The position numbers were made by a program, and so were the translations under genes. 64,000 nucleotides of DNA from Betaproteobacteria bacterium (GTDB taxonomy: Bacteria > Pseudomonadota > Gammaproteobacteria > Burkholderiales > SG8-41): NCBI GenBank assembly GCA_016192825.1, contig JACPTK010000087.1, positions 27,037-91,036 on the forward strand, in the 5' to 3' direction. Shown here piece by piece: positions 25,931 to 34,827 of the stretch; position 1 is the stretch's first letter; every line of letters starts with the position of its first letter. The notes under the pieces are model-generated. The model was not told where the DNA came from. It was given only the letters and a program-made list of their open reading frames with translations, and made no database searches.

Positions 25931-27745
25931 TTACCCGCAAATCTTTGTGCCGGCCACCGTCGCATTGGCGTGGTCGACCTGAGCGGGTTGCAACTTCTTG
26001 GTCATCGCCGTCCGACTGGCAGCTGCTGCGGCATTGCCGCAACGCACCGACAAACTGTACCAAACATAAGCCAGAAAGGCGTCCACCGGAACGCCTCGTC
26101 CATTGGCGTACATCGCCGCCAGCCTCGCTTGCGCCGCTGCGTTGCCGCCTTCGGCAAGAGGCTTGAGCATCTTCATGGCGGTCGAAAAATCGCCGCGAGC
26201 TTCGGCAGCGATCGCCTCCTGGAGCGCATCTGGCGATCTCACCTCGCCCCGCTTCGCTTGCAGATCTAGACGCTCTTTTTCCGCCTTCCGCGTCCTCTCG
26301 GCCTCCTGGGCCTGCCGCTGCTTCTCGGCCTCCTGCGCCAACCGTCTGTTCTCGGCTTCCTGCGCCAACCGTCTCTTCTCGGCTTCCTGTGTCTGTCGCT
26401 TCTTCGCGGCCTCCTGTGTCTGTCGCTGCTTCGCGGCCTCCTCGGCCAGCCGTTTCGCCTCGGCCGCCTGGGCCTGCCGCTGCTTTTCGGCGTCCTGCGC
26501 CAGCCGCTTCGCATCAGCTTCCTGTGCTTGCCTTTGCTTTTCGGCCTCCCGCGCCAGCCGTGCCGCTTCCGCTTCTTGAGTTTGCTTATGTTTTTCCATC
26601 AGCCCCGGTTCGGTATCGCGATCCGGCGCGCTGACGCGCAGGAATATGGCAATGGCAACCGCGCCAGCGATCGCGCCGAAGACCGCCCAGACGAATTGCA
26701 TGCGCATGCCCGAAGCGCCTGAGGCGGTCACCGACGCGGGATTCGGGGAAGCGGCGCCGGGCGCTTCAGCACTTGCCGGAGGCGGCGGCGTCCGATCAAC
26801 AACCGGTAGCGTTGCCGCCGGCACCGGACGCGCGACGAACTCCCCGCCCTTCAGCTCCCTGCGCCACTCGGCAATGCTTTGCGGGCGGTCTTTTTCGGCG
26901 AACGCGAGCGCGTGGTCCACTGCCGCAAGCAGGCCGCCCGAGTAGCGGCCGCTGCCGACCGTCGCGGCGGGAACGAGCATTTCGCGCGTGCTGCCGAGGA
27001 TGCCCTTGCTGCGGCTGATCGCGTCGAGCGGGGCCGTTCCGGCGATCACGCGATAGCACGTCGCGGCGAGGCCGTAGATGTCGGTCCACGGGCCCTGATT
27101 TTCCGAACTGCTGTGATACTGCTCGAACGGCGCGTAACCGGGGGCGACCAGGATCGTCAACGTGTGGGCCTTCCCGAGCGAGTGGCGCGCCGATCCGAAG
27201 TCGAGCAGCACGGGACTGCCGTCCGCGCGGATATGAATGTTGTCCGGCTTGATGTCGCGGTGGATGAACCCGGCGTTGTGCACGAGTTCCAGGCCGTCGA
27301 GGATCGGCAGCAGGATACGGAGCAGGTCTTTTTCGGGGAGCGTCCCGCGCCGCTCGAGCACCGCGGCGAGGTTATCGCCTTCCTCGAACCGCATCACCAT
27401 GTAGGCGGTGCCGTTGAACTCGAACACCGAATGCACGCGCACGATGTTCGGGTGGTCGAAACGCGCCAGCGTGCGCGCTTCCTGTATGAATCGCTCGAGC
27501 CCCCACCGGTAACGCTCGCGCTGCCCGTCGCCCCGTGACTGCACGACGCCGTCCGCCCGGCGCGCGGCGACTTCCACCGGCAGGTACTCCTTGATGGCGA
27601 CGAGCTGGTCGAGGTTCGTGTCGCGCGCGAGATAGGTGATGCCGAACCCGCCCTGGCCCAGCACCCGCTCGACCGTAAACCAGTGCATGCGGTACTGCCG
27701 CGGCAGCGCGTCGGGATAGGCCTGGTCGGTTACCGCGTCAGTCAT
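25931..27745 (-). CDS. membrane-anchored Ser/Thr protein kinase with coiled coil and Sel1-like repeat
   Basis: A 604-aa protein. The Hanks-type kinase domain covers about residues 20-290: glycine loop VLGQGGFGITYLA, catalytic Lys in VAIKEYLP, HRDIKPDN and DFGSAR, with APGYAPFEQY as the P+1 region. A Pro/Ala-rich linker follows, then a single transmembrane segment (FVWAVFGAIAGAVAIAIFL, about residues 350-370). Next is a ~120-residue charged coiled coil built from near-repeats of AEKQRQAQEAEAKRLAQE, then a Sel1-like repeat (AAQARLAAMYANGRGVPVDA). The architecture suggests a cytoplasmic kinase with an extracytoplasmic sensor stalk. No cognate phosphatase is in the window. Confidence 0.93.
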   Translation of the reverse strand: MTDAVTDQAYPDALPRQYRMHWFTVERVLGQGGFGITYLARDTNLDQLVAIKEYLPVEVAARRADGVVQSRGDGQRERYRWGLERFIQEARTLARFDHPNIVRVHSVFEFNGTAYMVMRFEEGDNLAAVLERRGTLPEKDLLRILLPILDGLELVHNAGFIHRDIKPDNIHIRADGSPVLLDFGSARHSLGKAHTLTILVAPGYAPFEQYHSSSENQGPWTDIYGLAATCYRVIAGTAPLDAISRSKGILGSTREMLVPAATVGSGRYSGGLLAAVDHALAFAEKDRPQSIAEWRRELKGGEFVARPVPAATLPVVDRTPPPPASAEAPGAASPNPASVTASGASGMRMQFVWAVFGAIAGAVAIAIFLRVSAPDRDTEPGLMEKHKQTQEAEAARLAREAEKQRQAQEADAKRLAQDAEKQRQAQAAEAKRLAEEAAKQRQTQEAAKKRQTQEAEKRRLAQEAENRRLAQEAEKQRQAQEAERTRKAEKERLDLQAKRGEVRSPDALQEAIAAEARGDFSTAMKMLKPLAEGGNAAAQARLAAMYANGRGVPVDAFLAYVWYSLSVRCGNAAAAASRTAMTKKLQPAQVDHANATVAGTKICG

Positions 27746-27899
27746 GTGCGAAACACTCGGATCAGAAACGCATATTGTCGAATGCGATCATGCATTTATC
27801 ATACAACAGATCACCCCGCGCCGAGCGCCAACCGCCAGCGCGCTCCGACTGGCGTCCGGCCCGTCGCTGCTCCCCGCCATCCCCGTGCCGCTGCCCCAC

Positions 27900-27956
27900 G
27901 CGTAAGCGATCCGTAATCAACCGGTGACCCATCTGAAAGCCGGGCCCGCGCATTCT
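27900..27956 (+). promoter_or_regulatory. three 11-bp direct repeats plus -10-like box (site A)
   Basis: Units GCGTAAGCGAT (27900-27910), CCGTAATCAAC (27911-27921), CGGTGACCCAT (27922-27932), then 18 bp starting CTG, then CATTCT (27951-27956). The same geometry occurs at 33635, 35834 and 37797. The next start codon is at 28040. The flanking spacer 27746-27899 shows nothing else. Confidence 0.75.
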
Positions 27957-28039
27957 GGGTGCGCGATCCGGCTGGCGCAGTGCGTCAACACTTGCTCCTG
28001 CATCCAGCCGCCCTGGCGAATGAACGGAGGAGCGCAACG

Positions 28040-28402
28040 ATGAACAGCATACCTGCATCGGACAGTACCGCCCTCGGCGCAGGCCGCGCGCTGCTTCCGC
28101 TATGGACGGCACGCTGGCGCATGAGCGATGTGCGTGCCCTGCCCTGCTCCAAGTGGTGCGCCTATGCGCTGGTGGTGATCGTGCCGGGTTCTCTTGCGAT
28201 CGTCGCGTTGCTATGGCTGGTCAGGCGACTCGCCCCGCTTATCGAAACCGGACGGCGATGGCAGGCCGCCCGCACAACTCCGGATTCGCATCGATCGGCC
28301 GGCAACGCGAGGCCTGACACGCGTCAGGCATGTGTAAGCGAAATGCAAACCATGCATAACCCGCGGCGGACGACGATACACAACATGTCAGGCGGAGGAG
28401 AC
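28040..28402 (+). other. in-frame segment encoding a small membrane peptide upstream of TatT
   Basis: An ATG at 28040 preceded by GGAGGAG begins MNSIPASDSTALGAGRALLP and includes a hydrophobic helix AYALVVIVPGSLAIVALLWL (about residues 42-61). No stop occurs before the TatT start at 28403 or through its end, so the two are one open frame of 440 codons. It may once have been a separate small membrane-protein gene that lost its stop, or it may simply extend TatT. It directly follows regulatory site A. Confidence 0.5.
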
Positions 28403-29362
28403 ATGTCCCGGCACGAAACGATCGAAACAGGAAACGCGCGCGGCGCGCTTTCCCGGCAGGTCCGGGCTTGCGCCGTTGCGTTGATGTTGTGCTTCGCCAC
28501 GGCCGGCTGCTCGGTCCGCAACCTGGCACTGAACCAGGTCGGCGACGCGCTCGCTGCCAGCGGCTCGGGATTCGGCTCCGACGACGACGTGGAGCTGATC
28601 GGCGCCGCCGCGCCGTTCAGCCTGAAGCTGATGGAGGGCGTTCTCGCGGAAAACCCGGCGCACCGCGGGCTGCTGCTCGCCGTTTCGCGGGGATTCGTCC
28701 AGTACGCCTATGCCTTCGTGGAGTTGAAGGCCGACGAGATCGAAGATTCCGACGTGCGGGCCGCGTATGCCAAGCGGGAGCGCGCGCGTCGCCTGTATCT
28801 GCGCGCCCGCGACTACGGATTGCGCGCCCTCGAAACCACGCTGCCGGGCCTGGGCAAGGCGATCAAAGTCGACCCTGCGGACGCGGTCGCGAAAGCTACG
28901 GATCGGGACACCGCCCTGCTCTACTGGACCGGCGTGGCGTGGGCCGCGGCGATTTCGCAGTCGAAGGACGATCCGTTCCTGGTGGCGGACCTGCCGGCGG
29001 TGGAAGCGCTGGTGCGCCGCGCGCTCGCGCTGGACGAGGCCTACGACCACGGCGCCATCCACGTCTTCCTCGTCAGCTACGAGATGAGCCGCGCCGGCCT
29101 CGTCGCCGATGCCCCCGCGCGGGCGCGCCGGCATTTCGACCGCGCTGTGGAACTCACCGGCGGACAGCACGCCGCGCCGTACGTGACCCTCGCCGAGGCT
29201 GTCAGCATCGCGGAGCGCAACCGCGGCGAGTTCGAGAGCCTGCTGCAACACGCTCTCAAGCTCGACGCATCCGCGAAGCCCGAATGGCGGCTGGTGAACA
29301 GCGTGATGCAGCGCCGCGCGCGCTGGCTGCTCGGCCGCGCCGACCGACTTTTCGCCGACTGA
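28403..29362 (+). CDS. TatT-type TRAP transporter-associated lipoprotein
   Basis: A 319-aa protein of the TRAP transporter T-component family (TatT). In spirochaetes it forms a periplasmic TPR-like trimer that partners the TRAP receptor. The start MSRHETIETGNARGALSRQV follows GGAGGAG directly (28394-28400). The leader ends in a strong lipobox, LCFATAGC, with Cys near residue 35. The mature part is helical, with NPAHRGLLLAVSRGFVQYAY typical of the family. The TRAP receptor gene follows after 11 bp, as expected for a TatT-P operon. A longer in-frame start at 28040 is possible. A second weak set of 11-bp words precedes it near 28320-28360. Confidence 0.85.
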   Translation: MSRHETIETGNARGALSRQVRACAVALMLCFATAGCSVRNLALNQVGDALAASGSGFGSDDDVELIGAAAPFSLKLMEGVLAENPAHRGLLLAVSRGFVQYAYAFVELKADEIEDSDVRAAYAKRERARRLYLRARDYGLRALETTLPGLGKAIKVDPADAVAKATDRDTALLYWTGVAWAAAISQSKDDPFLVADLPAVEALVRRALALDEAYDHGAIHVFLVSYEMSRAGLVADAPARARRHFDRAVELTGGQHAAPYVTLAEAVSIAERNRGEFESLLQHALKLDASAKPEWRLVNSVMQRRARWLLGRADRLFAD

Positions 29363-29373
29363 AGGGAGCTTCC

Positions 29374-30174
29374 ATGAGCATCCGAATCCGCACCCTGTTG
29401 ACGCGACGCCTCGCCGCCGCCGCGCTGGCATTCGCGGCCAGCGCCGCCATGGGCGCCGACGTCACGCTCAAGATCGCGACCGTGGCGCCCAAAGGCTCGG
29501 CCTACCACCGCGTACTGCAGGACATGGGCGAAAAGTGGAAGGCCGCGGAGGGTCCCGGCGCGCGCTTTATCGTCTACACCGACAGCGCCCAGGGCCCCGA
29601 AGCGGAGACGGTGAGGCGCATGCGTGTGGGGCAGTTGCAGGCCTCGATGCTGAGCGTCGTGGGACTGAGCGAGATCGACGATTCCGTCTCCGCGCTCCAG
29701 AAGATCCCGCTGATGTTCCGCTCCTGGGACGAGGTCGATCACGTGCGGGAGCAAATGCGCCCCGATCTCGAGCAGCGGCTGCGCGCGAAGGGTTTCGTGG
29801 TGCTGTTCTGGGGCGAAGGCGGTTTCGTCCAGTTCTTCTCCAAGGCCCCCTACACGATGCCCGAGCAGTACAAGGCGGTGATGAGCGCGAAAAGCTGGGA
29901 CGCGTTGAGCCCGGCCGGCCGCGCCGCACTGACCCGGGCCGCCGCGGAGGCGGGCGAGACGCTGCGCGCCCAACGCGGCACGCGTGACGATGAAATCATC
30001 AAGGCCATGGAAGGCCGCGGGCTCAAGGTGCTTGCGATGACGCCGGAAGTGGAACGCGCGTGGCGGGACCTTGCGCAGGCCTCCTGGCCGAAAGTGCGCG
30101 GGAGCATGGTCCCCGCGGAGATGTTCGACCGCGTCGAGCGCCTGCTGGCCGAATACCACGGAGGCGGGAAATGA
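29374..30174 (+). CDS. TRAP transporter substrate-binding protein (DctP), probably internally deleted
   Basis: A 266-aa periplasmic receptor with a signal peptide (MSIRIRTLLTRRLAAAALAF..AMGADVTLK, cleavage near residue 28). KIATVAPKGSAYHRVLQDM and MLSVVGLSEIDD are typical of TatT-linked DctP proteins, which usually run to 330-340 aa. After FFSKAPYTMPEQYKA (residue ~168) the text jumps to VMSAKSWDALSPAGR, apparently missing about 70 residues. The missing part would include the region that binds the carboxylate ligand in TRAP receptors. The reading frame is intact. The permease gene overlaps the stop (ATGA). Function is doubtful if the deletion is real. Confidence 0.8.
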   Translation: MSIRIRTLLTRRLAAAALAFAASAAMGADVTLKIATVAPKGSAYHRVLQDMGEKWKAAEGPGARFIVYTDSAQGPEAETVRRMRVGQLQASMLSVVGLSEIDDSVSALQKIPLMFRSWDEVDHVREQMRPDLEQRLRAKGFVVLFWGEGGFVQFFSKAPYTMPEQYKAVMSAKSWDALSPAGRAALTRAAAEAGETLRAQRGTRDDEIIKAMEGRGLKVLAMTPEVERAWRDLAQASWPKVRGSMVPAEMFDRVERLLAEYHGGGK

Positions 30175-30548
30175 TCCCGCGGGCGACCACCGTGCACGCG
30201 ATGTCGGCCGGCTTCGCGCACGCTCCCTCGGCGCCGCGGCCCGGCTTCCTGATCGCCGCCGAGAACGCCGTCCTCTCGCTCACGTTCGCGCTGTTGGCGG
30301 GCTTGCCGCTCGCCGAGATGCCGCTGCGCGCGGCGGCGCGCGGCGGCTTCCAAGGGTCGTCCGCGCTGGTGCAGCACCTCACGATGGCGATCGGCATGCT
30401 GGGCGCCGCGGCCGCCGCCAGGTTGCTGGGCTGCTCGGCAGCCGCCGCGGTGAGCGCCCTGCTCTGCTACGCCAGCTTCCAGCTGGTCGATAACGAGCGC
30501 GCCGCGAGCCGGATTCTGCTTATGGTGTCACGTTGTGGTCATCGTTGA
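30171..30548 (+). pseudogene. truncated TRAP permease (DctQ part of a DctQM fusion)
   Basis: A 125-codon frame starting in the ATGA overlap with dctP. MIPRATTVHAMSAGFAHAPS and LIAAENAVLSLTFALLAGLP are the start of the small-permease domain of DctQM proteins, which normally continue to ~600 aa. Near AARLLGCSAAAAVSALLCYA about 25 residues seem absent. The homologous sequence stops near ERAAS (about 30513), and a few unrelated codons (RILLMVSRCGHR) lead to a stop inside the lower-G+C segment. The large permease domain is missing, so the TRAP system cannot work as encoded. Confidence 0.82.
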
Positions 30549-31302
30549 ACATTGCTACCCGCGCCCAAGCCCAAACAGCTAGTAGAAGCACACCCAAAGA
30601 AATTACGGCAAACACCCAACGGCCTAACTTGTCAACAACAGGACGGGCTTCAAGCGGAACCAGGTCGAGCGTCGATACAACGTCAAACCCCTTTGTCGAA
30701 GCAAACCACAAAGACAGCAAGTAAATCACCATGCACGAGAATACAACACAGAAATCTAGCACTTTGTGGCACCGGAACCGGTTACCAAGCAAGCCAACGG
30801 CATAGACGCCAGCCAGCGTTCCACTGTAAAAGCTAAATGGCGCACCCCGCCCGTCTGTCGCAATTCGACGTCGCAAGAGAATTTCAAGAGTTGCCAAGTA
30901 CTTTCTGTGAGCCCAAAGTTCGATGTGCAGATACGCCCACCCGGCAGCCCAAGAATCAATAAGAAGCGTAAACACTATTGCAAGCATCGCGACTATATTG
31001 GCGTCTATATCCTGGGCATTGATCAACACGCCGCCAATGGCCCCTATGGCAATTATGATCAGGACCAGACACTTGACATACGCCTCGTATATCTGCCGCT
31101 GCATGCTGTGAAGCGTTTCATATTCGACGAGTATGGCATTCAGGTCATGTCCTTCTGAACCTATCGGTTCTGCCGGACCTCTGGTTGGAGTCTCCATTGT
31201 CGGTCATACTCACTTCTGTTGAGGTATCTGCAGCATGCCACCAGACACGACTGCACACAACCACAGCAGACTAAACCACTCCGTAAGAGGATCTGCACCC
31301 TT
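30515..31302. other. lower-G+C inserted segment
   Basis: Base composition drops to roughly even A+T/G+C from about 30515 to 31302, against a clearly GC-rich surround. The left edge interrupts the TRAP permease; the right edge replaces the 5' part of the activase gene. It carries one gene on the minus strand (30520-31197). I see no integrase, terminal inverted repeat or target duplication, so the insertion mechanism is open. Confidence 0.7.
30520..31197 (-). CDS. four-helix membrane protein of unknown function, probably acquired
   Basis: A 225-aa protein with hydrophobic segments near residues 43-62 (CLVLIIIAIGAIGGVLIN), 68-90 (VAMLAIVFTLLIDSWAAGWA), 125-160 (TLAGVYAVGLLGN and FCVVFSCMVIYLLSLWF) and 193-215 (WVFAVISLGVLLLAVWAW). 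The N-terminus ILVEYETLHSMQRQIYEAY precedes the first helix and resembles uncharacterised accessory membrane proteins with an EYExL motif. Composition and codon use differ from the neighbours, consistent with transfer. An effector or defence-linked role is conceivable but not shown; there is no partner gene beside it. Confidence 0.72.
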   Translation of the reverse strand: METPTRGPAEPIGSEGHDLNAILVEYETLHSMQRQIYEAYVKCLVLIIIAIGAIGGVLINAQDIDANIVAMLAIVFTLLIDSWAAGWAYLHIELWAHRKYLATLEILLRRRIATDGRGAPFSFYSGTLAGVYAVGLLGNRFRCHKVLDFCVVFSCMVIYLLSLWFASTKGFDVVSTLDLVPLEARPVVDKLGRWVFAVISLGVLLLAVWAWARVAMFNDDHNVTP

Positions 31303-33523
31303 ATGCCGGTTTCGTTGGCCGGCGGTTCGGCCAGAGACGCCCGAAACTATATGTTCGCTCCCAGTACCGGACCAGAGCGCATCGGCGGGCTGGCGATCAC
31401 GGGCTACGGCAAGGACCTGCTGAAGGACATCGTCGGCGCCGACGTGGCGCTCGTGGAAACCGTCGCGCACGCCACCGCCGCCCTGCACTTCTTTCCCGAC
31501 GCCGACGTGATCTGCGACGTGGGCGGCTGCGACGTGAAGATCATGCTGCTGCGCCTCGGAACGGTGTCCGACTTCCGCTTGAACTCGCAGTGCTCCTCGG
31601 GCAACGGCGCGTTCCTGCAGGGCGTGGCCGAACGCTACGCGATCCCGCTCGAAGAGTACGCCGACAACGCGTTCAAGGCGCGCTCGATCCCGACGCTGGC
31701 GATGGGCTGCGGCGTGTTCCTGCAGTCGGACATCGTGAACCAGCAGCGCAAGGGCTGGTCGTCGGAGGAGATCATGGCCTCGCTCGCCGCGGTGCTGCCG
31801 CTCAACGTCTGGGTTTACGCGGGACAGCTCCAGAACCTCGCGGCGGCCGGCAGGAAGTTCGTGCTGCAGGGGGGCACGCACCGCAATCTCGCCGTCGTGA
31901 AAGCGCAGGTGGATTTCATCACCGGCAAGGTGCCGAACGCGGAAATCATGGTCCACCCCCACCCCGGCGAGGCGGGCGCGATCGGCGCCGCGCTGTGCGC
32001 GCTCGACTCGTCGGCCGATGGCAAGCCGAGCCGCTTCCGCGGCTTCGACACCATCGAGGCGCTGCAGTACCAGAGCGCCACCAACGAGCACACCACCTGC
32101 CGCTGGTGCCCGGTGTCGTGCCGGCGCACGTTCATCGACGTGGTGCTGCCCGGCGCGAAAGGCCGGCCGTGGAGCAAGGTCCCGCTCGCCGAAGGCTGGG
32201 AGCGGGTGATCAGCGGCAACTCGTGCCCGAAGGGCCTGCTCGAGGATGCCAACGAGATGCGGATCGTGAAAGCCCAGATGGAGGAGGTGAAGCGTGTTCA
32301 TCCCAATGTTGCGGAAATGGTACGCGAGGACGCCTTCCGTCACGCCCGAGTACCGGGCGAAGCTGCGGATCGGGATTCCGAAAGTGCTGAACATGTGGTC
32401 GACCCACCAGTTCTGGGTCGCCCTGTTTGAAGCGCTCGGCGTCGAGCCGCGGAAGATCGTCTTTTCCTCCGACACCTCGGAGGAACAGGGCCGCCAGTTC
32501 GCCAAGGGCCGCGGCACGGTGGACTGCTGCTATCCCGTGAAGTGCATATCCGGCCACTACGGCGAGCTCTTGGCGCGCGACAAGCACCGGAAAATCGACG
32601 TGCTGTTCTCGCCGATGATCTACTCGCTGCCCTCGTTCATGAAGGGACACGTTCTCGACACGCTGGCGTGCCCGCGCGTGATGGCCGCGCCCGAGAACAT
32701 CAAGGCGGGCTTTCTCAAGGAGAAGGACGCCTTCGCCGACCGCGGCATCCGCTACGTGACACCGCTGGCGTCGCTCGGCGACCCGCCGCTGGTGCCGAAG
32801 CAGCTCCATCCCGCGCTCAAGGAAATCTTTTCCGAGCTCACCTTCGAGGAAACGAAAAATGCGGTGCGCAAAGGGTTCGAGGCGCTCGAAGGTTTCAATT
32901 CCCGGGCGCGCAGGCGCGGGCGGGCCATCCTCGAAGAGTGTGCCGCCGGGAACAAGCCGTGCCTCCTCGTCATCGCGCGGCCCTATCACATGGACCCGGG
33001 CATCGGCCATGAAATCGAGATCGACCTCCAGGCCTACGGCTATCCCGTGCTGTGGACCCAGTACTTCCCGACGGACCCGGACCTGCTCGAGTGGATCTTC
33101 GCGCGCGACCTGAAAGCGGGCCACATCCGCTCGCCCTTCGACATTTCCGACGTGTGGCCATCCTCCTACAGTTCCAATACCAACGAGACGTTGTGGGGCG
33201 CAAAAGTCGCCGCGCGCGTGCCGTGGATCGCGGGCGTCATCCGGCTCGCGAGCTACGAGTGCGGCATGGACCAGCCGACCTACAGCCCGGTGCAGCAGAT
33301 CGTCGAGCGCTCGGGCACCCTCTTCTTCTCGTTCCAGGAGCTCGACTCCACCAAGCCCGCCGGCTCGGTCAAGATCCGCGTCGAGACCATCGCGCACTAT
33401 CTCCAGAAGTACGCCAAGGAGATCATCGCGCGGAAAAAAGCCGCCGCGGCGCCCGGCTGTCCGCTTGTCGGGAAACCAGTGAACCTGCAGACCTCAGCGC
33501 CGGCACCCGTCGCCGCGATCTAG
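31303..33523 (+). pseudogene. BadF/HgdC-type CoA-dehydratase activase with DUF2229, 5'-truncated and frameshifted
   Basis: Homology starts abruptly near 31379 (ERIGGLAITGYGKDLLKD), the middle of an ASKHA ATPase domain. DVGGCDVKIMLL, QCSSGNGAFLQG and MGCGVFLQSDIVNQQRKGW are activase motifs. A Cys-rich CRWCPVSCRRTF and the DUF2229 part (IGIPKVLNMWSTHQFWVALF) follow. The first frame ends at 32430 after losing homology near EDAFR. The second frame, beginning by 32294, continues the DUF2229 sequence to 33523, so a frameshift lies at about 32330-32345. Intact relatives are ~1200 residues or more. Both N-terminal loss and frameshift argue for a dead gene. Confidence 0.85.
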
Positions 33524-33634
33524 CACTCCACACCGACTCCTTCCTTCCACCGGACGCGCGTCGCCATCGTGCGAATCGCGCTCCGGGTGGCGTCGCTCGC
33601 CCCGCGTATCCAGATCCATTGCAGCGCGCCACCG

Positions 33635-33691
33635 CTGTACGTGATCGGTAATCCAACCGTAAGTCATCTGCCACCTGCCGCGTGACATCGT
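33635..33691 (+). promoter_or_regulatory. three 11-bp direct repeats plus -10-like box (site B)
   Basis: Units CTGTACGTGAT, CGGTAATCCAA, CCGTAAGTCAT (33635-33667), then 18 bp starting CTG, then CATCGT (33686-33691). Weakest -10 match of the four sites. The next start is at 33787. The rest of 33524-33786 shows nothing recognisable. Confidence 0.65.
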
Positions 33692-33786
33692 AACGCCGCG
33701 TGAGCAATGGCCCTCGAGCGCAGCCGACCGGCTGAATCGTTCACGTTGAAGAAGATCAATTCCATCGACAGCCAAGGAGCGGAGCC

Positions 33787-34020
33787 ATGATCATGGACAA
33801 ACAAGTCGAGCCTTCGGAATTCGGAGCGGAATCGCTGGCCGTCCGGTCGGCGCAGAGTATCGTGCGGCACGGCCTGAAGCTCCTCAACCAGTTCGAGGTC
33901 TCCGCGTCGTACGCCCTGGGCGGCCTCGCCGGCGGCCAGGACGAGGCCCGGATGGGATGGCTCTACGAGGAATTCGCGAAGCTGACCCTCAAGGAGCTCA
34001 CCGGGGACGACCGGGATTAG
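33787..34020 (+). CDS. small acidic protein of unknown function
   Basis: A 77-aa protein, MIMDKQVEPSEFGAESLAVR..ELTGDDRD, predicted soluble and helical, with no signal peptide or Cys. The start is supported by AAGGAGCGGAG (33774-33784). It directly follows regulatory site B, which supports its being a real gene. Not recognised. Confidence 0.65.
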   Translation: MIMDKQVEPSEFGAESLAVRSAQSIVRHGLKLLNQFEVSASYALGGLAGGQDEARMGWLYEEFAKLTLKELTGDDRD

Positions 34021-34150
34021 GACAAGCGGACATCACGGGCGAAATGAATTCTGCCATCTTTTCTCTGGCTGTCCGGAACATTCCGTTTCCGTGCATCCCA
34101 AGAGGCGGGCTTCAGGTGAGCTAATGTGCGTCATGCGTTGGGTGCATACC

Positions 34151-34462
34151 ATGACAAACCAGATCATCGCGGTGCTGCTCGCGATCTCGCTCGCGGCTTG
34201 CTCGAGCGCTCCGCGACTTCCCCCGACGCAGCCGTCGAACGCGCCTCACGCGGCCACCTCGTCTTCGGCTGAGGCAAGAGAAGATGCAGCGACAAGACAA
34301 GAACCGGCTCAGACAGCCGAAAGCGCCCAGCAGCGCCCGGACGCGGTCGGGGAAAATAGATCGCACCTAGCCGAGATCGGCAAGGGCCTCGTGTTGGTCG
34401 CCCTCATCGCCCTTCTGGTATGGATGCATTACTACTGGGCATACGCCCCATACGCCCGGTGA
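34151..34462 (+). CDS. small lipoprotein with C-terminal hydrophobic segment
   Basis: A 103-aa protein beginning MTNQIIAVLLAISLAACSSAP, with a good lipobox (SLAAC, Cys at residue 17). A Ser/Ala/Gln-rich linker follows, then a C-terminal helix GLVLVALIALLVWMHYYWAY. It has two membrane attachments, by lipid and by helix. The ribosome binding site is weak; an earlier in-frame ATG (34091 or 34124) would hide the lipobox. Function unknown. No operator of the 11-bp type is seen before it. Confidence 0.6.
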   Translation: MTNQIIAVLLAISLAACSSAPRLPPTQPSNAPHAATSSSAEAREDAATRQEPAQTAESAQQRPDAVGENRSHLAEIGKGLVLVALIALLVWMHYYWAYAPYAR

Positions 34463-34488
34463 AGCACGATGCCCGAAAGGAGATCGCA

Positions 34489-34767
34489 ATGATCCGTATC
34501 CTGAAGCGCTTCGCATTGAAACTTTCCCTGACTCTAGCGGGTTGCGTGTTCTCCCTCCACCCGCTCTATACCGACGAGGACGTGGTATTCGACCCCGCGC
34601 TCATCGGCGCGTGGGTTCAGGGCAACGCGGGCAACACCTGGGAATTCGGCAAGGGGAATCGAAGCCTGCAAATCGGCGACTACTTCGCTCTACTCGCCTG
34701 CGTCGGCTACCTCATCTCGATCATTCTGGCGCTGCGGCCGGCAGCGGCGATATCGCAGCGGGCATGA
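34489..34767 (+). CDS. short lipoprotein-like protein, probably internally deleted
   Basis: A 92-aa product after a clear GAAAGGAG site. MIRILKRFALKLSLTLAGCV has a lipobox (TLAGC, Cys19). FSLHPLYTDEDVVFDPALIG and AWVQGNAGNTWEF are the start of a lipoprotein family I recall as roughly twice this length or more. The text then passes abruptly into a hydrophobic tail, YFALLACVGYLISIILAL. The body of the protein seems missing, with the frame kept. Follows the previous small lipoprotein by 26 bp. Confidence 0.6.
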   Translation: MIRILKRFALKLSLTLAGCVFSLHPLYTDEDVVFDPALIGAWVQGNAGNTWEFGKGNRSLQIGDYFALLACVGYLISIILALRPAAAISQRA

Positions 34768-34827
34768 ATCGCAATCCAGTTGTGAAACAATCCGTTTGCT
34801 TTCTACGATCAGGCATAATCGGCGCCG

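Noticed and set aside
30515..31302. Integron gene cassette
   Set aside because: No convincing attC site or integrase seen; GTTGTGG and ACAACCAC near the two edges are too short to support it.
34814..34819. CATAAT as promoter of the GDPD gene
   Set aside because: The nearest TTGCTT is only 12 bp upstream, too close for a sigma-70 promoter.
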